Shown piece after piece: positions 13,480 to 24,338 of a DNA stretch of 64,000 nt (its first letter is position 1; each line of letters begins with the position of its first letter). Source of the stretch: Malus domestica (taxonomy: Eukaryota > Streptophyta > Magnoliopsida > Rosales > Rosaceae); contig NC_091675.1 of the NCBI RefSeq assembly GCF_042453785.1, positions 48,494,501 to 48,558,500 on the forward strand, in the 5' to 3' direction. A program made the position numbers and the translations under genes. The notes beneath the pieces are model-generated. The model did not search any database. It was not told where the DNA came from and worked only from the letters and a program-made list of their open reading frames with translations.

Positions 13480-16258
13480 CTCACATCGTCATCGTCATCA
13501 TCATCATCTTCAATTTCATCATCATCCTCGGTCTCTTCTTCTCCACCTGCTTCCTCTTCTTCCCGCAGTTCTTTCCATCGTATAGATGCTTCCATCAGAG
13601 AGGTAAAGCATTCCCGTAACAAGGCACCAGATGACTTTCCAACTACCACCACCCGTTCAACCACTTTTGCCAGTGCCAGCACTGAGATTCATTAACTGTT
13701 AGTCATGTCCCAAGTTATCCAATTCATATAGGGTTTCAGGAATTTATGCAAAGCAAAAGTAACTAAAATATCATGTCAGTCTGTTAGAGGCTGAAACACA
13801 ATTTCATTTCCCCCGTTTTAGAGACCAAGTACTTACCAATCAACTTTATCTCTGACTCTGTAGGTAGCCCCGGTTTGAAAGAGCTAGAGGAAACAGATCC
13901 AAGTGCAGACATCCAGGTTTGAAATCCTCCATCTCCATCCTTCTCCAATATACCCTCTACAACTTCGGGACAGCATAAATAGCATGATGATATAGCGAGC
14001 AGCAAAGGCTTCCAGAGAGGACCAGGCTTGCTTTTAATTTCTCTGAAACGGGTATATGTTGCCTGACAAAATGCAACTGCCAACGACTGCTTCACGCCTT
14101 CTGTCTCGGATGAGTAAATTGGGGCATGTAGTAGTATATGGATACAAGAGCAAATCTTCCACATTGCAGATGGATAATGTAAGGCAGCCTCGCTTATAAA
14201 AGAACCAATGCCTTGTATTATGGAAGGCTGAGGAACAGGTGGAGCTGGAGGAGATGGCATTTGTCCTCCAATAAAATTCTTCAACCCATGTTTTTTGTGT
14301 AGACTGACTGCTTCCTTAATGCACTCAAAGATTGACATATCCTCTGATTCTTCCCAAGCATGCCAGTTGGCAATCAGATCAGCCCAAACTAATAATAACT
14401 TTGATACTTTAAGCTCTAGAATTGCATTACTTTCGGTAACAGACAGCATGATGGATCGGAGCAATGTTGATGCATAATCTAAGCAAGAAGAAGGGGGCAA
14501 AACCTCGTCTTCCCGTCCCTGATTAAAAACAGAGAAAATAGCACAATGTAACAACCTGAATTCCATATGTATATAGTGAAAACGATTAAAAATGAGCGCA
14601 GAGGTATTTGTTGTCTAAAGTACAGACGCACAAGAAGTTGGGAGTTTTAAGAACCTAGTATTTAATGGCTCCAATTAAAGACACTAACTTCGGATAGCAT
14701 ATTAAATATGAAATAGTTTACTAGAAAATAAAAACTAACCAAGTGATGTGCTAGTGCAAGCCAAGCCTGTTGCAAGAGAGAAGAGAAAGCTCTACCGATG
14801 GTAGCTTGACTTGATACCCACTTTTCACTCGATGCATTCTCCTCAGATTGTTCAGCCGTAAAACTTTCCCAAGATTGATCTATTGCTGCTAATGCTTCAA
14901 AGCCCTTTTCAACCATCTAATATAAACAATGCCAGTTCATCAGTCTTAACACCCTTCCCTTCGGTCATATTCCACTAATAGTTGAAACTGGAAGAAATTT
15001 ACATCCAAAAAGAAATCGGTGATTATTTAGAGATTACTTAGAGATCAGTGGAAGAAATTTTCATGCACTGTGGATCAGGTAAACACAAAATATACAGTGA
15101 GCGTACAGAACGCAAAAAAAAAATCGCGGGGGAAAAAATCTCCATGAATAAACAGTACTAATTTTGGGGCAATCTGATTTCATGGGTCCAAATTGGTCAA
15201 GCACACAATGATTCAATTTAGTAAAGCTTATTGGATGAGAAGCCATATACTATATTATATACATAGCAGTTTCCCTCTCTTCTCAGCAGCGGGTGCATCA
15301 ATCCCTAACTGCTAAACATGATATCCAAAAGGATAGACAAACTACCAGCCTAGCAATAGAAATCTACGTATACCTGAGGCCATGGCTCCAGATCAGTGGG
15401 AATGCATTTTGAGATTCCAACAACCAATGTTGAAACAATGTAAGGGATATGAACTACAACATTTTCATGTCCCGCCTCCACCACAGAACTGAGAAGATGA
15501 AATAAAATTGAGCTTTCTTCCTCGTTATTGCCAATCCTACCAATCACAACTTGAAGGAGAGGAAGCCATTCAGGTGGTGGGTAGTCATTCTGGAGACAGA
15601 ACATCAGATCAGAAAGATTAATAATGCCACTGAAGAAGTCACAAGGGATCAACTAAAAGATTGAGTTTGTGACCCACATCAAGAAGTCCCACAATTGCCG
15701 CAGCAGCAGAAACCCGCACGGGATAACAAGAAATATCCCTGTTATCAGGCATAACCAATGCCTTGAGCAATGAGGTATACACATCTGCACTCATCTCCTG
15801 AAAACGCGACAAATTTTTTGAATAGTGGGCCTAAAGAAGAGCATGCGGTTTTCAAGCAAGTATAAAATAAAATCAAGCTAACAAAACATCAGATAGCAAG
15901 TGATGTGTGGATAAAACTTTTCTCATTTTAATTAAATTACAAGAGTAGGAGCTGGTATGGTAAGAAACAGCCTCACTTCAGGTAGGCAGGAAGCAAGCTC
16001 TCCAAGAACCCAGTTTGCAGTGGCAACTAAGTACGGTACGGAGACTGATAATTTATACAATGGTAGCAACCGAGTTTGAACCAGAGTTGTCGCATATGCA
16101 GGTTGCTGCTCTCTTAGAAACTGTATTGCATTAAAAGAATTATAAATATTCACTTGCAGGCTCTTATTATACCACAGTAAATCAAATTATGACGTAACTG
16201 GAGAAAAAGTCCTTACATCTAACAAGCCACCATATGCCATCAAAACACCAAAATAACT
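13480..16258 (-). pseudogene. Importin-beta-like ARM/HEAT-repeat protein, internal fragment of 7 exons
   Basis: Minus-strand exons with GT-AG junctions and continuous frame: 16258-16217, 16120-15977, 15797-15678, 15589-15374, 14916-14740, 14518-13837 and 13681-13480, about 527 codons in all. The product is helical and HEAT-like (for example PYLVATANWVLGELASCLPE and VSAAAAIVGLLDNDYPPPEW), with a proline-rich loop SPPAPPVPQPS. It ends in a long acidic run of E/D residues, a feature of importin-7/8-type nuclear transport receptors. I recall closely similar plant ARM-superfamily importin-like proteins of about 1,000 residues; that match is from memory. The N-terminal importin domain and all exons after the acidic loop are absent on either side. 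The exons carry no stop or frameshift, so this looks like a recently copied genomic fragment that kept its introns. A Helitron terminus lies 1.3 kb away. An assembly gap is the alternative explanation. Confidence 0.7.
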
Positions 16259-17565
16259 GTGATTGTCACAGTAAGAGAGTCAGGGAATAAATTAAAGTAT
16301 ACAAATCAATATGAAAGAAGCATCTACACAAAAATTGAAAATGTTGGTGAGTAGGAGGAACAGGACAACAGTTAACAAGCTGCATAAGGGGAACTATATA
16401 AACAAAGAGATAAAAGAAAGAATTACCGGCACAAGAAAATAATCAAATGTTGGACACTACATATATATATATAGGTACACAGGGCATACCAATTCAATAT
16501 CAGATCATTTATACGAAGATGTGTTTATGTGCTCACTCGTTCTGAATTCTAGTTTGGGATGTATTAGCATCAGAAGGAATTGGAAACTTAATAAACCTTA
16601 TATAATTTGCTTCTAATCTTCGAAAAATTATTGTTGTGTAAATCCTGAAAGCACGATTGGTGCGGCTCGAATGGATCTGTACCAGAGCCTCTTGCGCAGC
16701 AGTATGGTGGCTCTGCAGCTCACAACACTGTATGTTCTTATTTTATTCTTGGGTTAGAGCATGCATATATTATCAGTTGCTAGATGACATGATCAATCCC
16801 TATATTATATTTGAAGTAAAAAAAGAAGGAACACTCTATAACTCTAATCCGATGTCCACTGAAAAGAAAACAAATCACATTACAGACCAATATGTGTTAA
16901 AATTGTGGTGAAATAAAAAGATGAATACAATGTTTCTAATAGAGATTACCCATGATAACAAAATGGTTAGGCGGAGTCATTTAATGGTTGTCAAGGTTGG
17001 GTGTTTATCTTAGTGTGGTAGATAGTCTTAACTCTTCGTCTATGTGCCAATTTTTTTATTTTACTGCTCAAGCAGAAATTACAGAGGAGCTTATTTGTTG
17101 GAGATTTGAAGAGTAAAACTTAGCAGCGCAGTACCGCTGGAAGTGGTAATTGCTAATCAGGTTTCCACTCTTTTTTCTACATACTTTGGTTCAAAAGCAA
17201 TATCATTTGAATGATGAAACATTAAGTTAGCATCTCAAGCGAACGGTATTTGCCACTTCCCTTTTAAATGAATTTTAAGATCAGCTATAGTCTATGTTTG
17301 TTTAACAATGTTGTATCATTCATTATATAGTTTCACAAAGATCGTGCATAATTCTTGCTGAACTTGGTTTGGTTTTCTTTTGTTTAGGGATAAAGTGAGC
17401 GAATCACAAGTCGACCAAGTCTTGAATGATGAATTGAGCCAGATCATTGAGGTCTCTTTGTCAAGTTAAATTTTCATTCTACTTTTTATTTGTAATGCTC
17501 GGTTCTTCACTCAAACATTGTTTATGAAGTGAATGAATTTGCATATGTTTGAATAAATTTCCAAT
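16259..17565. other. Non-coding DNA with possible small captured exon pieces
   Basis: There is no further exon of the importin-like gene here. Two short stretches look weakly coding: around 16671 (MDLYQSLLRSSMVALQL) and 17389-17450 after a TTTAG acceptor-like site (DKVSESQVDQVLNDELSQII). Neither could be assigned to a family, and neither has a convincing donor site. Confidence 0.3.
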
Positions 17566-17595
17566 CCCGCAGCAACGCGCGGGCACCATTGCTAG
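17566..17595 (+). mobile_element. Helitron 3' terminus (hairpin plus CTAG)
   Basis: A GC-rich hairpin CCCGC...GCGGG (17566-17583) is followed eight bases later by CTAG (17592-17595) and then T. That is the signature of plant Helitron 3' ends, which insert between A and T. The matching 5' end (A then TC...) was not identified, so the extent of the element to the left is unknown. It could include the importin-like fragment. Confidence 0.6.
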
Positions 17596-17954
17596 TAATT
17601 AACTAAGAATTAGTTAAGTACCCATTATTTATTCAATTCTTGTGAAGAACAATCTTATTTGAGTCATTTATACTACAATTACTTTGTTTTCTTGCAAGTA
17701 TTTTTATCCCTACTTTTATAGGTAGTAAAAATCCTACCATTAACTATGGGGAATTTATATTTAAACTCATCTAACCTATTTCTACACCCAACATACTCTT
17801 TGCACCCATTTGATTTTTAACTAAACTATTAATATCTCTTTAAACTCAAATTTAATATTTAATATACCGCCATAAACCCAATTCAATATGTGGATTTATT
17901 TTTACACCCATTTGATTTTTAGAAGCTAAATTTGATGTGTTTAGACCTAAGTTC

Positions 17955-18340
17955 TTTGCATGGTTTTCCACAACACAAAAGCTGATAATTCATTTGTTAC
18001 CGGCACGAACTTAAAGATGGTTATTAAGAAGTGGATCGAGGAACTTAAAGATCAACCATGGTCCAGAGAGAAAAAAGCAAATGATCAACCTGCTTTTAAC
18101 TGGGCATTAGACAACAAACTCGTTAACAAAGTGGATCTCTACCTATTGCCACATGCAGCATTCCCAACTGGAGGATTATACTTTAAGAACAAGACGTGGG
18201 TGCGAGAAACTAAAGGGATGCATGTTATAATTCACAATAATTATATCCTGGGTTTTGAGAAGAAGATAAAACGCTTCCATGATTATGATCTATGGCTGGT
18301 CGATGATCACGCGGATGAGTCTCCTTTTGGGAGAATATGA
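17955..18340 (+). pseudogene. C-terminal exon of a GT77-family nucleotide-sugar glycosyltransferase
   Basis: About 126 codons read without interruption to a TGA. They show the conserved C-terminal signature of plant GT77 glycosyltransferases: KKANDQPAFNWALDNK, then LPHAAFPTGGLYFKNKTW, then HVIIHNNYILGFEKKIKRF and DLWLVDDHADESPFGR. Such enzymes transfer sugars to cell-wall or glycoprotein acceptors in the Golgi. The N-terminal half, including the membrane anchor and donor-binding region, is missing; in-frame stops occur immediately upstream of 17955. It lies wholly inside the Pack-MULE, so it is best explained as a captured 3' exon. The open frame may reflect recent capture or selection. Confidence 0.75.
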
Positions 18341-18374
18341 GATTGAATGACATGATCAATATTTGTTTCCATAG

Positions 18375-18527
18375 AAGCTCTGTATCGATGCTCGCAGGAA
18401 ATGCTTCCTTACGAATTTGTGTGACCTTCGAGCTCGGTGGGTTTTCGTAACAGACTTGAAAAGGGAAGGGAATGTGGTTTTCGCTTCAGAACCGCAAGAA
18501 ATGAGCATAGAGTTTGACTTCTCTTAG
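18375..18527 (+). pseudogene. Possible second captured exon in the Pack-MULE (unidentified)
   Basis: It follows an acceptor-like TTTCCATAG and reads 50 codons to TAG (KLCIDARRKCFLTNLCDLRA..., ending SIEFDFS). Codon texture is gene-like, but no family was recognised. The GT77 fragment already has its own stop upstream, so this may come from a different source gene, or it may be the source gene's 3' UTR. Confidence 0.35.
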
Positions 18528-19015
18528 TTGTTTGCCAATTCAACCAGTTACTGGGTCCTTCCACACCGGACATTTTTCATGGTTGGATTCTTTCGTTGTT
18601 GTTTTAGCGGAAGGTAGGATGCTTTCGTTGTATTTGTTGAAAAAAATTACAGTAAATAACTTCTACTCTCTAAAAAATTGAAATCAAACGAACAAAAAAT
18701 TCATAAATTGAGTCATACTTTGGTTGGAGGATTCAAAACTTCAAAATCACCATCCATCAATAAAAAAAACTTATTTTTCTGTATGAGAGCTATTAGGGTT
18801 TTAGCCATAATAAATGTAGGATAAACAAAGAGTGATCATATGGTTTAATTATAGTGTTTGGATTTATTGATAAATTTGAATTTTATTATTAATTTTATTT
18901 TGTACTTAATAGTAATTATGCAATAAGGTAAAATAGATAATTAACATTTAAAATTTAAGTTAGGTGCAAAAAAAAGGTTAAATAGATTTAAATAAAATTT
19001 CCTTTAACTATGTGG

Positions 19016-19350
19016 TTTTCCAAATAAGGAAGGTAAGAAAAGAAAATTGGGGAACTGGTCCTGGCAAGATGATACGTATTGTCTTGTCTTTGTCTGCCAA
19101 AGAGCTTTTGAGTGAACTTGTGATGCCCGATGATCAAGACGATGAAAGTGACAGGCCAAACGGTCAGACATCAAAATTTAAATTGACAGAACTCATAACA
19201 GACAATCAAAGTAAGAGCAAAACGAATTGCAGTCAAGGGTTTTGGAGTTATTCCAAGGTAATCTAGTGATGATCGACAAACAGTGGATGGATGTGGTTAA
19301 ATCTTTGGACTTGGCACATGTACACAAGCATGTTTTTGGGACTTAGTGTC
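19016..19350 (+). pseudogene. UTP4/cirhin-like WD-protein C-terminal fragment, copy A
   Basis: It encodes ENWGTGPGK, VMPDDQDDESDRPNGQTS, LTELITDNQSKSK and, after a frame break, the end VVKSLDLAHVHKHVFGT-like. This parallels copy B at 20640-21066 but lacks about 45 bases around the PSPALFLGHLSK segment and most of the QAKLSGSLTHPP segment. Eukaryotic UTP4 (cirhin; plant POPCORN), a WD-repeat part of the U3 snoRNP that processes pre-rRNA, ends in FGT, which is why I chose this family. None of the WD repeats are present. Frame breaks make it a pseudogene. Confidence 0.5.
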
Positions 19351-20369
19351 ATGGGGTGACGAAGAACTGGAAGAGAAAATCAGGTTTGCGAATTCTTGCG
19401 CGAATAGTAACTTTTCGGCATGAACAGTGGTTTTTCTTTAGCAATTTTTTTCCTTTCAAAACAACAGTCAGCTTCTTCTATTCTTTTCAATGGTACAGCT
19501 GTTTTTCCATGACATATTTGTGATTGAGGCGTTTTAATTTTGTTTAGTAAGTTAAAAGTAGCTTTTAAGCAAGTAGCGTTTTACCACAATGATGAAAAAG
19601 TGTCGAGCGCGTTTGGGTTCTCTCCGGTAAAGATGAGAGGTATTTTCTCTCTCTGAGAACTTTTCGCACCGTTTGTGTGTGGTCTTTCCTTGATCCAACT
19701 CTCCTTCGGCTTCGGCCCTAGGTGTGGCCAGGATCAGCGGCAGTCTCTTCTTTGTTTCCTTCATTTTTTGTTTCTGTATACCTTGCTATTATTACAGATC
19801 CTTCATCTCGTTTACTTTCGTTTCACCTTGCGGTCCTAAACTCCGATCTTCACCTTGTTCCTGTTCCAATCTTCCATTTACCTGTCCTTAATTCCCTTCT
19901 TCCATGTTTCTGTCAACTGATTTCCTTCCACTTCTCCTAATTCTTTCCGCTTCGTTTCTACTTCAGTGTCTATTTCTTAGCTTTTCACATCCAACCAAAT
20001 CGCTCTATCCCCCTTGTTTCCACACCAATCTTAATTTGATACATCTCTTCACTGCGCTTTGACGCGGATTTCCCGAATGGTGTGTAGAGCTCCGGCTCGG
20101 ATGTTTACACCACCACCTTCCGTTTGTGTGCCTTTATCGGCACAGATACCTATGGTTTTCCATCGACTTCCCTATCAGCTTCTTTCGTATGGTGGCAGCG
20201 GATTGTTTGGTGATGTTTCAAGGAAGGTGGAGCTCTGTGCCTTCTTCTTCCTGAGCCTTTGTTTGGTCAGAATTTAGGTTGCCGTGTGGTGGAGGACCTC
20301 TGCTGGCATGGTGATGGTAGGGATGTAAATTACTTGAGTTTTTTGGTTTATTTAAGTTTGAGGGTCTAC

Positions 20370-20462
20370 TTTTTAGCTGCGCAAGTTGGTTTTCAGGCAG
20401 GTGCAGGAAGCACCAAAACCAACCCTTCATCACCAATCCCACTAACACCATAATTTGCATAA
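20370..20462 (-). pseudogene. Duplicated tail of the CER2-like gene
   Basis: About 90 bases repeat the 3' coding end of the CER2-like gene (21420-21550): VYANYGVSGIGDEGLVLVLP, then ENQLAQL. An internal deletion of about 36 bases removes the segment between LVLPA and the VVLPENQL motif. It has the same orientation as the intact gene about 1 kb downstream. It is too short to be functional. Confidence 0.7.
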
Positions 20463-20639
20463 ACATGGATCTATGTTTGTGTTGTAAAAGCTCATACACA
20501 TGATGGTAGGGCTTTGACGAAACAAGAATGTGCTTGTAACCACATGATCTCTGTGACAGCTGGTGGTGTTTCTCCACAAAACAACAATACGTGCTTGCAA
20601 TCACCTCCTCTTCAAATCATGTGTATGCATTGGATGTCG

Positions 20640-21066
20640 GGAGAAAATTGGGGAACTGGTCCTGGCAAGGTGATACGTATTGTCTGCCGAAGAGCTTCTG
20701 AGAATTTCCAGGCGAAGTTATCGGGCTCTCTTACCCACCCTCCTCAACTTCAGTTGCTGTTGTTGTTTACAGTGCCAGTGCAAATGTGCCGGATTGATCA
20801 CCTTGTGATGCCCGATGATCAAGACGGTGAAAGTGACAGGCCAAACGGTCAAACATCAAACATAAGTTGACAGAATTCTTAACAGACAATCAAAGTAAGA
20901 GAAAACGAACTGCAACCAAGGGTTTTGGAGTAATTCCATTCCCAAGTCCAGCATTATTTTTGGGACATCTTTCGAAAAGTAATCTAGTGCTGATCGACAA
21001 ACCGTGGATGTATGTGGTTAAATCTTTGGACTCGGCACATGTACACAAGCATGTTTTCGGGACCTA
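20640..21066 (+). pseudogene. UTP4/cirhin-like WD-protein C-terminal fragment, copy B
   Basis: It runs ENWGTGPGKVIRIVCRRASE, then QAKLSGSLTHPPQLQLLLLF, VMPDDQDGESDRPNGQTS (then a stop/frame break near 20867), LTEFLTDNQSKRKRTATKGF, PSPALFLGHLSKSNLVLIDK and SLDSAHVHKHVFGT, ending in TAA at 21064-21066. The terminal FGT and the preceding LVLIDKPW fit the C-terminus of UTP4/cirhin proteins. All WD repeats are absent and one frame break is present. Tail to tail with the CER2-like gene (stop at 21391), it probably preserves the ancestral gene order. Confidence 0.55.
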
Positions 21067-21390
21067 ATGTTATGGAGTGACGAAGAACTGGAAGAGCAGA
21101 TCAGGTTTGCGAATTCTCGCGTGAATAGTGACTTTTCATGCATGAACAATAGTTTTTCACAGCTGTTTTACCATGACATAATTGTGATTAAGGCGTTTCA
21201 ATTCTGTTTTAGTAGGTTGAAAACATCTTTTAAAATTCTAGTATTAAGTTTAATACTAACTTATTAACTAAAAATGATATTGTTTCTCTTTAACTTCTCT
21301 GCATAACATATGTAGCAGTTACAAGTTATCAATTGAAAGCAAAGCAATTTTCTTTCTTTTGCTGATTTAAGTAACTTTTGAGCTCACTCT

Positions 21391-23358
21391 TCAAGCAATA
21401 CTCCAATTCCTTTGGAGCTCACTTTTGAGCTGTGCAAGCTGATTTTCAGGCAGGACCACACTCACTAATCGACCGACGTTATTAGTACTTGCAGGAAGCA
21501 CCAAAACCAGCCCTTCATCACCAACCCCACTAACACCATAATTTGCATAAACTGGTTTTTGTCCCTTCAATTCAAGCCTATAAATCTCTGCCTCTTCCAA
21601 GTTCATGAATGTGAGTTTTGCTCCGTAAGCTATGAAGTCCGAATTTATCCCGCCCTCCTCCCTCCCTGTCATCTCCTCAATTGCACCATTCTCTTCTGCC
21701 CTTTTGTTCATCATCAGCTCTACCAAATCTGACACTTCAGCTTCTGCAACCAAGAAATTTGCTTCAACTGTGCTCCACACCATGTCATTAGTCCGAATTT
21801 CGAATTCCCCCTTGTGCGCATTTTTGGTACAAATTGTCACCCTTCTTATCTGCTCTGAGCTTTCCTTAATCTTTGACAAGGTTTTCCATATGATAGCAGA
21901 AAGAACTTCAAAAGCAGAGGAGACTTTTGCCGATTGGTTGCTTGGAGGACAAGAAATGTTTGAGACCAAATGATCAAGTTTCTCAGCAGAAACATGAAAA
22001 ATGTGTTTCCTCATCTTGTAATTGTTGGGTGTCACCCAGTAATCACCTACTGGATCAACCCTTTTCAGAGAAAATGGTGTTTTGGGAACTGAAGAAAGTG
22101 ATGGGAATTCATGTTTTCCGGGAGGTGGCACGTGGAGGAGCTTCCGCGGCACGTGACCGGCCATGATCTTCCCCCACATGTTCATGAAGTCTGAGGCAGA
22201 AAACGCATCTCCAAGGACGTTGGCCCAGCTGAGTCCCACTGCCATTCCTCCACATTTGAACCAAGTGAACTGCTTGCAAATTACCACATGAAAAAACGAC
22301 CATGTAAATATGTGCAAAGAGGATTCATTTGTTCCTAATTAGTCTAAAGTCCAGACCCTTTCCCGGCAGATCATCTAATCAATATGGTTGAAAATAACAA
22401 AACTTGTCCAATCAGGTCTCTGTCAAAAGTTCCACGTAGCGATTGTGATTTACGCCTATTTCTGGCATGTGCTTATCACACATACACAATTAGATAATTA
22501 TGAAAAAAAGACGCGTATAACTCATATCATTGTAGCTACTAATTATACGTTACTTATACGATTATATATGATTGTACTCCCAGCCTAAATGACAGATTCT
22601 CTCTTAAAACCACGACACCACATCGTCATGACTTCAATCAATCACAACGAAGTGTTACGATTTATTTTTCCTTTGCTTCTCTCTCCTATTAGTTTCTACT
22701 AATTGCAACCGGAGTAGATGCCACTATAATTGTGCTTGAATGATTGAGAGATTTTCTCCTCTGCACGCCTACTCCAGTTATGATTGAGTAGGCACCAAGA
22801 TCTACAAATTTAGAAATACAGCTATTTTTGTTGTATTGGATTTATACAATTTTTTTTGAATTAACGAATAGCATGTACATATACTGAAATACCAAGAACA
22901 AAAGATGAGCTAAAACAAGTACATAGTATAGTTATTACCTGTAAAAAGACCAAAGGAGAGTAACCAAGATCAGGACCAAGGGATTGATTATAAGCAAGCC
23001 CATCAAAGAGAGAAGAGTCCTCCACAGCCCTGGCGAACCATTCATCAACTGTTTCTTCAGAATGCGCTTCTACAATTCTCACACCGCCGTCGTTACACTT
23101 GATGAACGGCCTCCCCGTTTCGGTTATCCGGATCCTCCCCGAGGCAGTGATGTGGAGCTGCAGGAGCTCGAACATAGGTTTCTTCAAGTCATAAATTGTG
23201 AGCCCCTCAACTGCCTCGCTCTTGAAGAAGTAGACCCCTTTGATGTAGTGAAGCTTCATGGCCAAGTCCATGTTGGTCAGCTCATGAACCTTGTTTTCAT
23301 CACCTGTCATTGTAGCTGGAACAACCGATGAGAGCCTCAAGCTGGTTGATGAAACCAT
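21391..23358 (-). CDS. CER2-like BAHD-family protein (wax biosynthesis type), 2 exons, 432 aa
   Basis: Exons 23358-22939 and 22269-21391 join in frame (GT-AG, intron 669 bp). The start ATG gives MVSSTSLRLSSVVPA, then NKVHELTNMDLAMKLHYIKGVYFF, typical of the ECERIFERUM2/CER26/Glossy2 clade. Those proteins act in the ER with CER6-type condensing enzymes to lengthen very-long-chain fatty acids beyond C28 for cuticular wax. Length matches CER2 (421 aa). The BAHD HxxxD site reads N157-VLG-D161 (SWANVLGD), with Asn replacing His, and the usual DFGWG motif is DFIAYG (from residue 351). Loss of DFGWG is normal in this clade, and CER2 function is reported not to need classical catalysis. No frame damage. 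It could act like CER2 or be a diverged paralogue. Confidence 0.88.
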
Positions 23359-23418
23359 TTTGGAATTACAAGGTGGACTAGTTTAATGAAACCTCCTGAG
23401 AAGGAACTAGCTTGATAG

Positions 23419-23432
23419 GGATAATATATATC
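23419..23432 (-). promoter_or_regulatory. Possible TATA box of the CER2-like gene
   Basis: An AT-alternating stretch (ATATATAT) lies about 65-75 bases upstream of the ATG on the minus strand, a plausible TATA distance for a short 5' UTR. Confidence 0.3.
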
Positions 23433-24165
23433 GATATATTGGTACTAGCTATTAATGTCAACTAAATTTGCAGCTGGATATGCTTTAATTAACTTTTGGA
23501 CCATCTTCCTTTCGAGAGCAATGGTCAGAGTGACCGTGACATGGCCATATAATTTTATTAATGGATATTACTTGCAATTTTTACGAAGATTGCACATATT
23601 CTATCCATTGCAAATAACCTATTTCACTGTATCTTTCATAATCTGAACCGGTTAATTTTTTTAGTCTTAGCTTTAAGGTCATCCCTATAAAAAAAATTAT
23701 TCGAATTGATAATTGTTTGGTCATTCATGTGTATCAAATAAATGTGTGGTTCATCATGAATATGTTACTTGATTTCTCAATCAATTTTTTTTTGTACTTT
23801 TGGATGCACAAAATATCTCCAAGTCAGTGGTTTTTTGTAGAGTTGGTCTTCACGTGAAGATTAAAAAACTGAACAATTTCGATTATAAAACTTATACAAT
23901 GAAAGTACATTATTCACAAGGGGCTGGGATATGTTCATTACTTCCATAAATATCCAAGTATTATCCTATATTAATTTACTTTCTGAAATGATTTTTACAC
24001 AAGATTTTTTTTCTCGTACTCTTGTTTATTTTTGTCTCTTGATCAACATTTTATTATTCAATCTAAATGCTAGAAATACACAAAGTTGTGGAGAGAGAGA
24101 AAAATAGTACAAAAAATAATTCCTTTCTTCTAGATGCCATGGTCCAAGGAAATTGTGGATACTCG
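23433..24165. other. Upstream/intergenic DNA without a recognised gene
   Basis: AT-rich. Short frames (for example 23455-23646) show no domain. It may include distal promoter sequence of the CER2-like gene. Confidence 0.4.
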
Positions 24166-24175
24166 TTTAATTTAA

Positions 24176-24328
24176 GGGAATTTTAACGAAATACTCATAG
24201 TACTATTCATTTTAACGAAAAACCACATTTTTACTCTGAAAAGTCAATCATGGTACTATTCACTTATAACACATTTTTGTTATTTTCGTTAAAACTCAAA
24301 GTTTTTAAGTCATTTTTATTAGTTTTCC
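24176..24328. mobile_element. MITE (153 bp) with 10-bp TSD
   Basis: It is bracketed by TTTAATTTAA at 24166-24175 and 24329-24338. The ends GGGAATTTTAACGAAA and, inverted, GGAAAACTAATAAAAA match imperfectly. The interior repeats GTACTATTCA and AACGAAAA/TTCGTTAAAAC. A decayed inverted relative lies at 25597-25680. The TSD length suggests a Mutator-type MITE. Confidence 0.6.
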
Positions 24329-24338
24329 TTTAATTTAA

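Larger units (their letters stand above)
17749..19003. mobile_element. Pack-MULE-like element (1255 bp) carrying gene fragments
   Basis: Perfect 9-bp TSDs TTAACTATG lie at 17740-17748 and 19004-19012. The left end GGGAATTTATATTTAAACTC and the inverse of the right end AGGAAATTTTATTTAAATCT form an inverted repeat of about 30 bp, running on to TAACCT in both arms. A 9-bp TSD plus long AT-rich TIR fits Mutator-like elements. There is no transposase; the interior carries host-gene exons (17955-18340 and 18375-18527). Confidence 0.75.

Noticed and set aside
20218..20604. 128-residue minus-strand frame as a separate gene
   Set aside because: Only its middle part matches the tail of the CER2-like gene, and in a different frame. 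The rest is unrelated, so it is a duplicated fragment.
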